From assembly GCF_000380165.1 (NCBI RefSeq), contig NZ_KB904669.1, positions 62,185 to 126,184 on the forward strand: DNA of 64,000 nt, in the 5' to 3' direction. Numbering within the stretch: the stretch's first letter is position 1; each line of letters starts with the position of its first letter. The position numbers and the translations under genes were made by a program. Source of the DNA: Wenjunlia vitaminophila DSM 41686 (lineage in GTDB: Bacteria; Actinomycetota; Actinomycetes; Streptomycetales; Streptomycetaceae). Below are positions 18,392 through 26,984 of this stretch, piece by piece. The notes under the pieces were generated by a model, which saw only the letters and a list, made by a program, of their open reading frames with translations, did not search any database and was not told where the DNA came from.

Positions 18392-20131
18392 ATGCATACT
18401 GACGCGGACACCTACGACGTGGCGGTCCTCGGCTCCGGGATGACCGGCGCGCTGATCGGGGCCTGCCTCGCCCGCAACAGCGCCAAGGTCGTGATCATCG
18501 ACTCGGGCACCCATCCACGACTCACCCTTGGCGAGGGGGAGTCCACCCCGCTGTACACCGGCATGCTCCTGCGCCTGATCGCGGAGCGCTACGGAGTCCC
18601 GGAGATCAAGTACCTGGCGTCCTTCGAGGCGGCGCAGTCGAAGATCTCGCGCAACGGGGGCGTGGCCCGGAACTTCGGCTACGTCTACCACCGTGAGGGC
18701 CGGCGGCAGGACCCGCGTGAGGCCCACATGCTCCAGCCCCCCACGATGGGCTTCACCCCGCACCACCTGTTCCGGCAGGACACCGACGCCTGGTTGCTGA
18801 CCGTCGCGGCGAAGTACGGCGCGGACGTTCGGCAGCAGCAGCGCGTCACCGACGTCGACGTGACGGAGGACGCGGTCACCATCGGACTGGACGGCAAGCC
18901 GCCGATCCGCGCCAGGTACGTGGTGGACGCCGGCGGCGAGCGCTCCGTGCTCGCCGAGCGGTTCGCGCTGCGCGAGGGACCGAGCCGGTTCCGCCACCAC
19001 GCCCGGACGCTCGCCAACCACATGCTCGGGGTGCGACCGTACGACGAGATCGCACCGACGCGCCGCTACGGCAACCCCGGCCCCTGGCACGAGGGCAGCC
19101 TGCACCACGTCTTCCACGGCGGCTGGATGTGGGTGTACCCGTACGGCAACCACCCGCGCTCGACCAACCCGCTGTGCGGTGTGGGCCTGCAACTCGACCC
19201 CCGGGTCCACCCGGCGCCGGACTGCTCCCCGGAGGAGGAGTTCCGCCGCTTCGTCGCCCGGTTCCCGGACATCGCCGCACAGTTCGACGGTGCCGTGCCG
19301 GTGCAGGAGTGGGTGCGCACCGAACGCCGCCAGTACTCCTCCAAGCAGGTGATGGGCCACCGGTGGTTCCTGGCCGCCAACAGCGCCGGGTTCGTCGATC
19401 CGCTCTTCTCCGGCGACCTGACCGTCGGTCTGGAGACGGTGCACGCGCTGACGCACCGGCTGCTCGACGCCGTCCGGGAGGACGACTTCGCCACGGAGCG
19501 CTTCGAGGACGTGCGGGACCTGGTGGAGGACCTGCTCGACAACAACGACGACGTGTGCGCCAACGCCTTCGTCTCGTTCCGTGACTTCTCCCTGTGGGAC
19601 GTCTGGTACCGGGTCTGGTACACCCGCCAGATCCTGAGGACGTACGAGATCAACCGCCGGTATGCCAACTTCCTGCGGAACCGGGACACCGCCGAGCTCG
19701 CGGTCCTGGAACGTCCCTGGTGGCGGGGGCGGAAACCGCCGCAGGACGTGCCGTACGCACCGGCGGTGCGCTTCCTGCAGGAGGCCAACGAGCGGTTCCA
19801 GGCGATAGGACGCGGTGAGGCGGGGGCCGAGACCGCCGCCACCGACCTGATGCGGCAGTTGAGCGAGGGCACCTTCACCCCGCCCGTCTTCGGTCTCGGC
19901 GATCCCCGGCTCCAGTGGACGTCCCTGCCCACCCGCAAGATGGCGGAGACCCTGAACTGGACGAGGAGAACGGCCCCGCGGGACATCGCGGAACTCACCC
20001 TGGACGGCCTGTTCCTCTTCATGCGGGTGCGTCTGGCCAGGGGTGAGTCCCATGTGGGGGAGGAGCTCAGGCAGCTCGTGGCCGGCCGGCCCAGGCTCGG
20101 CAGGCGGCTGCGGGTTCCCACGCCGAAGTAG
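18392..20131 (+). CDS. Flavin-dependent halogenase-like oxidoreductase (atypical, lacks catalytic Lys)
   Basis: A 579-aa FAD enzyme of the tryptophan-halogenase superfamily. The N-terminal Rossmann motif is G-S-G-M-T-G (residues 14-19), and G-E-G-E-S-T-P follows at ~47. The halogenase signature GWxWxIP appears as G-W-M-W-V-Y-P (244-250), with Tyr for Ile. Where halogenases carry the chlorine-activating lysine, this protein has Ala92 (G-V-A-R-N-F-G), while its neighbour has Lys. The C-terminal ~200 residues form an extra helical domain. It may perform oxidation or epoxidation rather than halogenation, or act as a partner of the second enzyme. Confidence 0.75.
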   Translation: MHTDADTYDVAVLGSGMTGALIGACLARNSAKVVIIDSGTHPRLTLGEGESTPLYTGMLLRLIAERYGVPEIKYLASFEAAQSKISRNGGVARNFGYVYHREGRRQDPREAHMLQPPTMGFTPHHLFRQDTDAWLLTVAAKYGADVRQQQRVTDVDVTEDAVTIGLDGKPPIRARYVVDAGGERSVLAERFALREGPSRFRHHARTLANHMLGVRPYDEIAPTRRYGNPGPWHEGSLHHVFHGGWMWVYPYGNHPRSTNPLCGVGLQLDPRVHPAPDCSPEEEFRRFVARFPDIAAQFDGAVPVQEWVRTERRQYSSKQVMGHRWFLAANSAGFVDPLFSGDLTVGLETVHALTHRLLDAVREDDFATERFEDVRDLVEDLLDNNDDVCANAFVSFRDFSLWDVWYRVWYTRQILRTYEINRRYANFLRNRDTAELAVLERPWWRGRKPPQDVPYAPAVRFLQEANERFQAIGRGEAGAETAATDLMRQLSEGTFTPPVFGLGDPRLQWTSLPTRKMAETLNWTRRTAPRDIAELTLDGLFLFMRVRLARGESHVGEELRQLVAGRPRLGRRLRVPTPK

Positions 20132-20202
20132 CCGGCCGCAACGCTCCCCTTTCCCCAAGCCCCGGGGGCCCGTGTCCCCCGCCGTACCAACGGAGGAGTT
20201 CC

Positions 20203-21870
20203 GTGCGCGCAACACAGAACGGGTCCGCGCAGTTGTACGACGTCGCCATCATCGGCACCGGCCTTGGCGGCTCCATGCTCGGGGCCATCCTGGCCCGCAA
20301 CGGGGCCCGGGTCCTGCTCCTGGACCAGACCGAACACCCCAAGTTCGCCATCGGCGAGTCCACGATCCCCAACATGCTGGTGAGCCTGCGCACCATGGCG
20401 GCACGGTACGACGTGCCCGAGTTGGTGACCCTGTCCTCCTTCGCGGGATGCCAACGGATCATCGGCCCCTCGAACGGGGTGAAGAACCACTTCGGCTTCC
20501 TCGTTCACCAGGAGGGCAGGCAACAGGACCCCGCGCAGGTCACGATGTACAACTTCACCAAACTGATCTACCCGACGGCGCACTTCTACCGGCAGGACAC
20601 CGACGCCTACCTGCTCCGGGTGGCCGTCGGGTACGGCTGCGCGCTGCGGCAGCGGTTCCGCACGGCGTCGGTCGAGTTCGACGACTCCGGCGTCACCATC
20701 ACCGGGGACTCCGGCGAGGAGTTCCGGTCCCGGTACGTCGTGGACGCCAGTGGCTACCGGTCGGTGATCGCTGAGAAGTTCGGCCTGCGCGAGGACCCGT
20801 GCCGCTACAAGCACCACTCACGGTCGATCTGGAACCACATGATCGACGTGCCCGACACCGACCAGGTCTTCGCCCGCCCGACGGCGGACGCACCCCCGGT
20901 GCCCTGGTACGAAGGAACGATTCACCACCTGTTCGAGCGCGGCTGGTTCTGGGTCATCCCGTTCAACAACGACCCGAGTTCCCGCAACCCGCTGTGCAGC
21001 GTGGGACTCACCCTGGACCCGCGGCGGTACCCCGTGGACCACTCGCTCACCCCGGAACAGGAGTTCTGGGCGCACGCACGGCGCTTCCCCGACATCGCCC
21101 GGCAGTTCGCCGGGGCCCGGCCGGTGCGGGAGTGGGTGCGCACCGACAGGCTCCAGTACTCCTCCAGCCGCACGGTCGGCGACCGGTGGGCCCTGCTGTC
21201 GCACGCCGCGGGCTTCATCGACCCGCTGTTCTCCCGCGGCATGTCCAACACGTGCGAGGTCGTCAACGTGCTGGCGTGGCGGCTGTTGCGCGCGACCCGC
21301 GACGGGGACTTCTCGGCGGAACGCTTCCGCGCGGTGGACCGATTCCAGCAGGCCCTGCTCACCGGCAACGACGAACTGGTCAACGCGGCGTTCATCTCCT
21401 TCGAGGACTACCGCCTGTGGTCGGCGGTGTTCCGGATCTGGGCCTGGGGTTCGAACGCGGGGTCGTTCCGGGCCCACGAGGCGTTCCGGCGGTGGCGGGC
21501 GGACGGTGACGAACGGCACCTGCTCGAGCTGGAGGACGCGGAGAACCCCGAGCTGCACTGGTCCGACCACGAGGGCTACCGGCAGATGTTCAGCACCATG
21601 GTGGAGCGGTGCGGGGCGTACGAGGCCGGGCGGGTCACCGCCCGCGAGGCCGCCGACGCGCTGCACGAGCAACTGGCGTCGGCCTCGTACGTCCCCCGCT
21701 ACTACGGCTGGGACGACCCGACGCTGCGGTTCATCAACCCCACGTCGAAGGTCATGGCCAAGACCATGTGGTGGGCTCTGCGGGAGGCCCCACCGGATGT
21801 CCGGCGGATCATGCTCGGCTTCGGCCGCGAGGCCACGAAGGAGGTCCTGAGAGGCCGCCGGATCTTCTGA
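20203..21870 (+). CDS. Flavin-dependent halogenase-like enzyme
   Basis: A 555-aa protein starting with GTG after GGAGGAG. It has a G-T-G-L-G-G FAD motif (18-23), G-E-S-T-I-P-N (51-57), a candidate catalytic Lys94 in G-V-K-N-H-F-G-F, and a complete G-W-F-W-V-I-P motif (247-253). These are the residues by which FADH2-dependent halogenases are recognised. The substrate is unknown. The protein is homologous along its whole length to the preceding gene, indicating an old tandem duplication. A separate flavin reductase would be needed; none is in the cluster, though a flavodoxin-like protein lies at 31 kb. Confidence 0.8.
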   Translation: MRATQNGSAQLYDVAIIGTGLGGSMLGAILARNGARVLLLDQTEHPKFAIGESTIPNMLVSLRTMAARYDVPELVTLSSFAGCQRIIGPSNGVKNHFGFLVHQEGRQQDPAQVTMYNFTKLIYPTAHFYRQDTDAYLLRVAVGYGCALRQRFRTASVEFDDSGVTITGDSGEEFRSRYVVDASGYRSVIAEKFGLREDPCRYKHHSRSIWNHMIDVPDTDQVFARPTADAPPVPWYEGTIHHLFERGWFWVIPFNNDPSSRNPLCSVGLTLDPRRYPVDHSLTPEQEFWAHARRFPDIARQFAGARPVREWVRTDRLQYSSSRTVGDRWALLSHAAGFIDPLFSRGMSNTCEVVNVLAWRLLRATRDGDFSAERFRAVDRFQQALLTGNDELVNAAFISFEDYRLWSAVFRIWAWGSNAGSFRAHEAFRRWRADGDERHLLELEDAENPELHWSDHEGYRQMFSTMVERCGAYEAGRVTAREAADALHEQLASASYVPRYYGWDDPTLRFINPTSKVMAKTMWWALREAPPDVRRIMLGFGREATKEVLRGRRIF

Positions 21871-21895
21871 CCCGGGCCGGCACGGGGGGGATGAC

Positions 21896-21935
21896 GGCCG
21901 GCGCCGGCGGCGGGGTACCGCCACCGGCGCCGGCC
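21896..21935. terminator. Bidirectional hairpin between halogenase and ABC operons
   Basis: Perfect 12-bp arms (21896-21907 and 21924-21935) enclose a 16-nt segment that can itself pair (GGCGG/CCGCC). It sits between the stops of the two convergent operons. Confidence 0.7.
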
Positions 21936-21938
21936 GGC

Positions 21939-22958
21939 TCAGATCACCTGTTGTCGCCGCCCCAGCCACGTCTGGGCGATGACGACCAGGACCAGGAAGC
22001 CGCCGCTGACCACCTGTTGGTAGGCCGAGTCCAGGGAACCGACCTGGTTGATGATGTTCTGGATCACCTTGAGCAGCAGAACCCCCACCAGGGAGCCGCT
22101 GATGAAGCCGAGGCCGCCGGTGAGCAGGGTGCCGCCGATGACGACCGCGGCGATGGCGTCGAGCTCCATCCCGAAACCGAGGATGGTCACCCCGGAGGCG
22201 AGCCACGCCGCGTTGAGCGCACCGGCCAGGCCGGCGAGCAGCCCCGACAGGGTGTAAACGATGATCTTGGTGCGGGCGACCGGGGCACCCATCAGCGCGG
22301 CGGCGTCCTCGTTGCCCCCGACGGCGTAGACGTGCTGGCCGAACCTGGTGCGGCGCAGCACCACCGCCCCGGCGACGAAGAGCACGACGGTGATCCACAC
22401 GGGGATGCCGATGCCGAGGAGCTCGTCCTGTCCGAGCCTGATGAACAGGGAGTTCTTGTCCACCAGGTAGGTGGTGGCCCCCTCGTCGGTGATGTTCAGC
22501 ATGACGCCCCGGGCGGCGAGCATGGACGCCAGCGTGACGATGAACGGCGCCATCCGGGTCCTGGCGATGAGCACCCCGTTGACCAGGCCGATCAGCCCGC
22601 ACCCGGCGAGGGGGAGCAGCAGTGCCACCAGCGTGCCGTGCCGGGAGCCCCACGCGGCGAGCACCCCGCCGAGGACGAACACCGAGCCCACGGACAGGTC
22701 GATGCCGCCGGTGATGATGACGAAGGTCATCCCGAGGGCGACGATGGCGAGGAACGCCGAGGACAGCGCCATGTTCTCGATGTTGTCGCCGGTGGCGAAC
22801 GAGTCGAAGCTCAACGACGCCACGGCGGCGAGCAGGACCAGCGCGACCAGGGCGCCGTGCTGCTGGGCCAGCGCACTGAGCCGCTCGCCGCGGTTGGTGC
22901 CGGCCTCCGTTCGCGCGGCCGGTGTCACGGCCGGGGGCCGGACCTTCAGGACGGTCAC
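21939..22958 (-). CDS. Sugar ABC transporter permease (YjfF/RbsC type)
   Basis: A 339-aa inner-membrane permease. The GTG at 22958 overlaps the stop of the preceding permease as GTGA. About ten helices are expected. The family signature G-M-T-F-V-I-I-T-G-G-I-D-L-S-V-G-S-V is present, and A-A-A-L-M-G-A-P-V-A-R-T-K lies in the cytoplasmic loop that contacts the ATPase. With its partner permease it matches the two-permease layout of YtfT-YjfF importers. Confidence 0.9.
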   Translation of the reverse strand: MTVLKVRPPAVTPAARTEAGTNRGERLSALAQQHGALVALVLLAAVASLSFDSFATGDNIENMALSSAFLAIVALGMTFVIITGGIDLSVGSVFVLGGVLAAWGSRHGTLVALLLPLAGCGLIGLVNGVLIARTRMAPFIVTLASMLAARGVMLNITDEGATTYLVDKNSLFIRLGQDELLGIGIPVWITVVLFVAGAVVLRRTRFGQHVYAVGGNEDAAALMGAPVARTKIIVYTLSGLLAGLAGALNAAWLASGVTILGFGMELDAIAAVVIGGTLLTGGLGFISGSLVGVLLLKVIQNIINQVGSLDSAYQQVVSGGFLVLVVIAQTWLGRRQQVI

Positions 22959-23923
22959 CTTCTGCCCCTTTCCCGAGCGGCGTAGACCGCGACCACGATC
23001 ACCGCGGCCTGGGCGATCTGGGTCCACGACGGCGACAGGTTGTGTTTGATCAGGGTGGCGTTGAGGAGCTGGATCAGCGCGGCGCCGGCGACGGTGCCGC
23101 CGATCCGCACCCGCCCGCCGCTCAGTGAGGTGCCGCCGACCACCACGGCGGTGATCGCGGAGAGCTCCATCAGGTTGCCCAGCGAGGTCGGGTCGCTGGC
23201 CGAGAGCCTGGCGGTGGCCAGGAAGCCCGCGACGGCGGCGAGCACCCCGGAGCAGACGTAGACGACGATCAGCACCCGACGCACCGGCAGCCCGGCGAGT
23301 TGGGCGGCGGGTCGGCTGTCCCCGACGGCCAGGAGTTGCCGGCCGAAGGTGGTGCGGCGGACGGCGAAGGCGACCAGCAGCGCCAGGGCGACGGCGATCA
23401 GCACCACGTAGGGGATGCCCACCAGGTCGCCGGAGCCGAGCGTGGCCATGGTCGGGTCGTGCACGTCCTCGAGTTGCGGGAGCAGCACCAGCGCCAACCC
23501 GCGGACCCCCACCATGAGCGCCAGCGTGGCGACGATGGGCTGCACCCCGACGAACGCGACCAGCGCGCCGTTGGCCAGTCCGACCGCGGCACCGCCGACC
23601 AGGGCCACCAGCAGGGCGGCCAGCGGTCCGTAGCCGAGGTAGAGGGAGAGCAACGAGGTGGACAGGGCCATCACCGAGCCGACCGACAGGTCGACCCCCT
23701 CGGTGCCGATGACCAGGGCCATCCCCAGGGCGACGATGAGCACGGGGGCGACCTGCACGGCCTGGGTGCGGAAGTTCTCCGTGGACAGGAAGTGGTCGGT
23801 GAACGCGACGTTGAACAGGAGCAGGACGGTGACGCCGAGGTAGACGCCGTACTCCTGCATCCACTGCACGAGCTGGGCGCGGTCGGCGGGTACCCCCCTG
23901 CGTGGCACGACGTCAGTGGCCAT
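22955..23923 (-). CDS. Sugar ABC transporter permease (YtfT type)
   Basis: A 322-aa permease homologous to the next gene, with A-L-G-M-A-L-V-I-G-T-E-G-V-D-L-S-V-G-S-V and a cytoplasmic A-A-Q-L-A-G-L-P-V-R-R-V loop. The ATG at 23923 lies within the end of the ATPase gene (11-nt overlap). The pair would form the heterodimeric membrane channel. It starts with a polar ~24-residue segment before the first helix. Confidence 0.9.
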   Translation of the reverse strand: MATDVVPRRGVPADRAQLVQWMQEYGVYLGVTVLLLFNVAFTDHFLSTENFRTQAVQVAPVLIVALGMALVIGTEGVDLSVGSVMALSTSLLSLYLGYGPLAALLVALVGGAAVGLANGALVAFVGVQPIVATLALMVGVRGLALVLLPQLEDVHDPTMATLGSGDLVGIPYVVLIAVALALLVAFAVRRTTFGRQLLAVGDSRPAAQLAGLPVRRVLIVVYVCSGVLAAVAGFLATARLSASDPTSLGNLMELSAITAVVVGGTSLSGGRVRIGGTVAGAALIQLLNATLIKHNLSPSWTQIAQAAVIVVAVYAARERGRR

Positions 23924-25499
23924 GGACGGCGGCCTCCTCGGCGGACGTGGGGGAGGTGGGGATGGTGGGGGAGGTGTCGTCCGGCGCGGTCGTCGGGGCG
24001 GCGATGGCCCGCATCAGCCGGTCCTCGGTGACGTCGTCCCCGGACAGCTCGGCGACGACGGCGCCGTCCTTGAGCACCACCACCCGGTCGGAACCACTGA
24101 TCAGTTCCTCCACGTCGGAGGAGATGAGCAGCACGCCGAGTCCCTGTTCTGCGAGTTCGTCGATGAGTTTCTGCACCTCGGCCTTGGCTCCGACGTCGAT
24201 GCCCCGGGTCGGATCGTCCAGCAGCAGCACCTTGGGGTGCATGGCCAGCCAACGGGCGAGGAGCACCTTCTGCTGGTTGCCGCCGGAGAGCTCGCCGACC
24301 TTCTGGTGGGGGCTCGACGCCTTGATCCGCAGACGTTTCATGAAGGTCTCGACCACCGCGTCCACCCGGGCCTCGTGGACCAGGCCGAAGCGGGACAGTC
24401 GGGGCAGCGCGGCCAGCGCGATGTTCTCCCGGACGGACAGGCCGGGCACGATGCCCTCCGCCTTGCGGTCCTCCGGCAGGAGGCTGATCCCGGCCCGGAT
24501 GGCGGCCGGGGTGGAGCCGGTGCGCACCGAGATCCCGGCGACGGTGACGCTGCCCCCGGTCACCGGCAGCGCACCGGCGATGGCCTTGGCCGTCTCGCTG
24601 CGGCCGGAGCCGAGCAGCCCGCCGAGCCCCAGCACCTCGCCGGGGTGGATGCGCAGCGAGACGTCACGCAGTTGGTGCGGGCGGGTGAGGCCCTCGGCGT
24701 GCAGCACGGGTTCCCCGTCGTGGTCGCCGGCGGGTGTCGCCGTCGTCTGCCGTCCGACCTCGCCGAGGGGACGGCCCAGCATCAGCGAGACCAGGGTCAG
24801 CCGGTCGGTCTCGGCGAGCGGCCCGGTGTGCACGTGGCGGCCGTCGCGCAACACGGTGACCGTGTCGCACACCGCGTACAGCTCCTCCATCCGGTGGCTG
24901 ACGTAGACCACGGCGATGTCCTGCTCACGCAGCCGCCGGATGACGCCGAACAGAGTCTCCACCTCGCGCGGCTCGAGCGACGAGGTGGGCTCGTCCATGA
25001 TGACGACGCGGGCGTTGACCGACACGGCCCTGGCCAGCGCCACCATCTGCTGGGCTCCGACACCGAGGTGGCGCAGCGGCTGGCGGACGTCGACCCGGAC
25101 GCCGTAGTCGCCCAGGACCCGTTCGGCCTCCCGGTGCATCCGGCCGAAGTCGATCAGGCCGAGGCGGGTGCGTGGTTCCCGGCCGAGGTAGAGGTTGCGG
25201 GCCACGCTCATCAGCGGGACGAGGTTGACCTCCTGGTAGATGGTGGAGATGCCTGCCTGCTGCGCCCGGAGGGGCGTGCCGAACACGGCCGGCTCCCCCC
25301 GGTAGCGCAGTTCGCCCTGGTCCGGCTGGTAGACACCGGTCAGGACCTTGATCAGTGTGGACTTGCCGGCTCCGTTCTCGCCGACGAGCGCGTGCACCTC
25401 GCCTGGGCGGACGGTGAACGTCACGTCGTCGAGAGCCAGAACGCCGGGGAAGCGCTTGGTCAGCCCCCGCACGGCGAGGACTTCAGCGGGTGCGCTCAC
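23913..25499 (-). CDS. Sugar ABC transporter ATP-binding protein (two NBDs)
   Basis: A 528-aa tandem ATPase with a GTG start (M-S-A-P-A-E-V). NBD1 has Walker A G-E-N-G-A-G-K-S-T near residue 40 and a degenerate signature (L-G-V-G-A-Q-Q-M). NBD2 has G-L-L-G-S-G-R-S-E as its P-loop variant and the canonical L-S-G-G-N-Q-Q-K-V signature. This asymmetry is normal for the RbsA/AraG/MglA/YtfR class. It powers uptake through the two permeases downstream. Confidence 0.93.
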   Translation of the reverse strand: MSAPAEVLAVRGLTKRFPGVLALDDVTFTVRPGEVHALVGENGAGKSTLIKVLTGVYQPDQGELRYRGEPAVFGTPLRAQQAGISTIYQEVNLVPLMSVARNLYLGREPRTRLGLIDFGRMHREAERVLGDYGVRVDVRQPLRHLGVGAQQMVALARAVSVNARVVIMDEPTSSLEPREVETLFGVIRRLREQDIAVVYVSHRMEELYAVCDTVTVLRDGRHVHTGPLAETDRLTLVSLMLGRPLGEVGRQTTATPAGDHDGEPVLHAEGLTRPHQLRDVSLRIHPGEVLGLGGLLGSGRSETAKAIAGALPVTGGSVTVAGISVRTGSTPAAIRAGISLLPEDRKAEGIVPGLSVRENIALAALPRLSRFGLVHEARVDAVVETFMKRLRIKASSPHQKVGELSGGNQQKVLLARWLAMHPKVLLLDDPTRGIDVGAKAEVQKLIDELAEQGLGVLLISSDVEELISGSDRVVVLKDGAVVAELSGDDVTEDRLMRAIAAPTTAPDDTSPTIPTSPTSAEEAAVHGH

Positions 25500-25529
25500 C
25501 GCTGCCCTCCTGGGATTGGGTGGTGGGAC

Positions 25530-25562
25530 GCGGGGGGCGGCCGGTGCGGGGCCGCCCCCCGC
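25530..25562 (-). terminator. Intra-operon hairpin between binding protein and ATPase genes
   Basis: A 13-bp GC stem (core GGGGGGCGGCC / GGCCGCCCCCC) with a 7-nt loop lies in the 107-nt gap after the binding-protein stop. In ABC operons such a structure commonly stabilises or partly terminates the mRNA, so that the binding protein is made in excess. That role is inferred. Confidence 0.6.
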
Positions 25563-25606
25563 CGCGGGACGGGTACACGGGGTGGTGCCGACGGGGAGGT
25601 GGTCGG

Positions 25607-26701
25607 TCAGTACGCCTTGCCGAGGTCGGCCTCGGCGTTGTCCGCGGTGTACTCGCTGTCCTGGATGATGATGTTCTGGTGGACTTCCTCGCCCTTGGTG
25701 AACGAGTCCAGGGTCTGGAAGGCCAGCGGCCCGAACCGCGGGTTGGACTCCACCACGCCTTCGATCCAGCCGTCCACGATCCCCTGGACGGCGTTCCGGG
25801 TGCCGTCGATGGTCACGATCTTGACGTCACCGGCCTTCTTGCCCGCGCCCTTGAGGGCGTTGACGGCGCCGAGGCCCATCTCGTCGTTCTCCGCGTAGAT
25901 CCCGGTGATGTCGGGCTTGGACTGGATGAGCTGTTCGGTGACCGACTGGCCCTTCTCCCGGGTGAACTCGCCGGTCTGCTCGAAGACCACCTCCAGGTCG
26001 GGGGCCTTGGCCTTGAGCTGGTCCTTGAAGCCCTTGGTGCGCTGGGTGGTGACGTTGTTCCCGGGGCTGCCCAGCAGGATGGCCACCTTGCCCTTGCCGC
26101 CGGTGGCCTCGATCATCTGGTCGGCAGCGCGCCTGCCCTGCTCGGTGAAGTCGGAACCGATGAAGCTGACGTAGTCCTTGCACGCCGTCGCGTTGATCTG
26201 GCGGTCGATGGTGACGATGGGGATCTTCTTGGCGCTCGCCTGGCGGAGCACCGGGTCCCAGCCGTCGGAGTTGAGCGGGGCGATGACCAGCACGTCGGCG
26301 CCCTTGGAGATGAGGTCCTGCACGTCGCTGATCTGCTTGGAGAACTGCGACTGGGCGTTGGCGGTGAGGAGCTTGACGCCGCGGCTCTTCGCCTCGGCCT
26401 TGATCGACGCGGTCTCGGCGATCCGGAAGGGGTTGGCTTCCTTCTCGGACTGGGAGAAACCCACGGTGGCGTTGGCGAGGTCGATCTTCTTGCCGCCGTA
26501 CGCGTCGATGGTGCAGGTCTCGCCGCTGCCCACGCTGGGGGTGGAGACGACCTGGCTCGCCTCGGCCTGGGGTGTCGTGGGGGTGTCGGTGTCGTCGTCC
26601 TCCGACTTGGCGCATCCGGTGGCCAGCGTCAGGCTCGCCACCAGGCCGGCGACGATCACGGCCCGGGTCGAGGTACGGCGGATTGGTGCGATCGGCTTCA
26701 T
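25607..26701 (-). CDS. Sugar-binding lipoprotein (YtfQ-like)
   Basis: A 364-aa lipoprotein starting at the ATG at 26701. The N-terminus is a lipoprotein signal with lipobox L-A-T-G-C (Cys30), followed by a Thr/Asp-rich linker. The mature part follows the YtfQ pattern: V-G-F-S-Q-S near the start, D-V-L-V-I-A-P-L-N-S-D-G-W-D-P-V-L, a V-T-I-D-R-Q loop, F-T-R-E-K-G-Q near the middle and A-E-N-D-E-M-G-L-G-A-V-N-A-L. YtfQ binds galactofuranose and related sugars; other actinobacterial members bind fructose or pentoses. The substrate here is unproven. Confidence 0.9.
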   Translation of the reverse strand: MKPIAPIRRTSTRAVIVAGLVASLTLATGCAKSEDDDTDTPTTPQAEASQVVSTPSVGSGETCTIDAYGGKKIDLANATVGFSQSEKEANPFRIAETASIKAEAKSRGVKLLTANAQSQFSKQISDVQDLISKGADVLVIAPLNSDGWDPVLRQASAKKIPIVTIDRQINATACKDYVSFIGSDFTEQGRRAADQMIEATGGKGKVAILLGSPGNNVTTQRTKGFKDQLKAKAPDLEVVFEQTGEFTREKGQSVTEQLIQSKPDITGIYAENDEMGLGAVNALKGAGKKAGDVKIVTIDGTRNAVQGIVDGWIEGVVESNPRFGPLAFQTLDSFTKGEEVHQNIIIQDSEYTADNAEADLGKAY

Positions 26702-26787
26702 GACGTCCCCAAAACGGCACGGCACGGCGCGCTGGGGGCGCCGGCGGAGAGGATGTGGACACGCAGTCAGCTCTGCGCTACCGGGTT

Positions 26788-26816
26788 TTATAACGTTGGA
26801 AGACCGTACGTGTAAA
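26788..26816 (-). promoter_or_regulatory. Promoter of the ABC operon with overlapping LacI-type operator
   Basis: Read on the minus strand: -35 TTTACA (26811-26816), a 17-bp spacer, and -10 TTATAA (26788-26793). The interval from the end of the spacer into the -10 contains TTCCAACGTTATAA (26788-26801), an imperfect palindrome centred on AACGTT of the kind bound by LacI-family repressors. A very similar element lies in front of the GH2 gene. The LacI gene lies between the two. Confidence 0.65.
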
Positions 26817-26984
26817 CCCTCGCGGACGATGTCCGGGTATGGACCGTCGAGCCAACCGGTGGGGGCCAGGGGGAACTTCGGGCCCCGGACGGCCCGTCAG
26901 CGAACCGTGGTGCACGACCCGCCGAAGGGGGCGGTACCGACGCGTCCGAAGCCACCGCCGGCACCGCGCGCCCCACGCGGCGGA

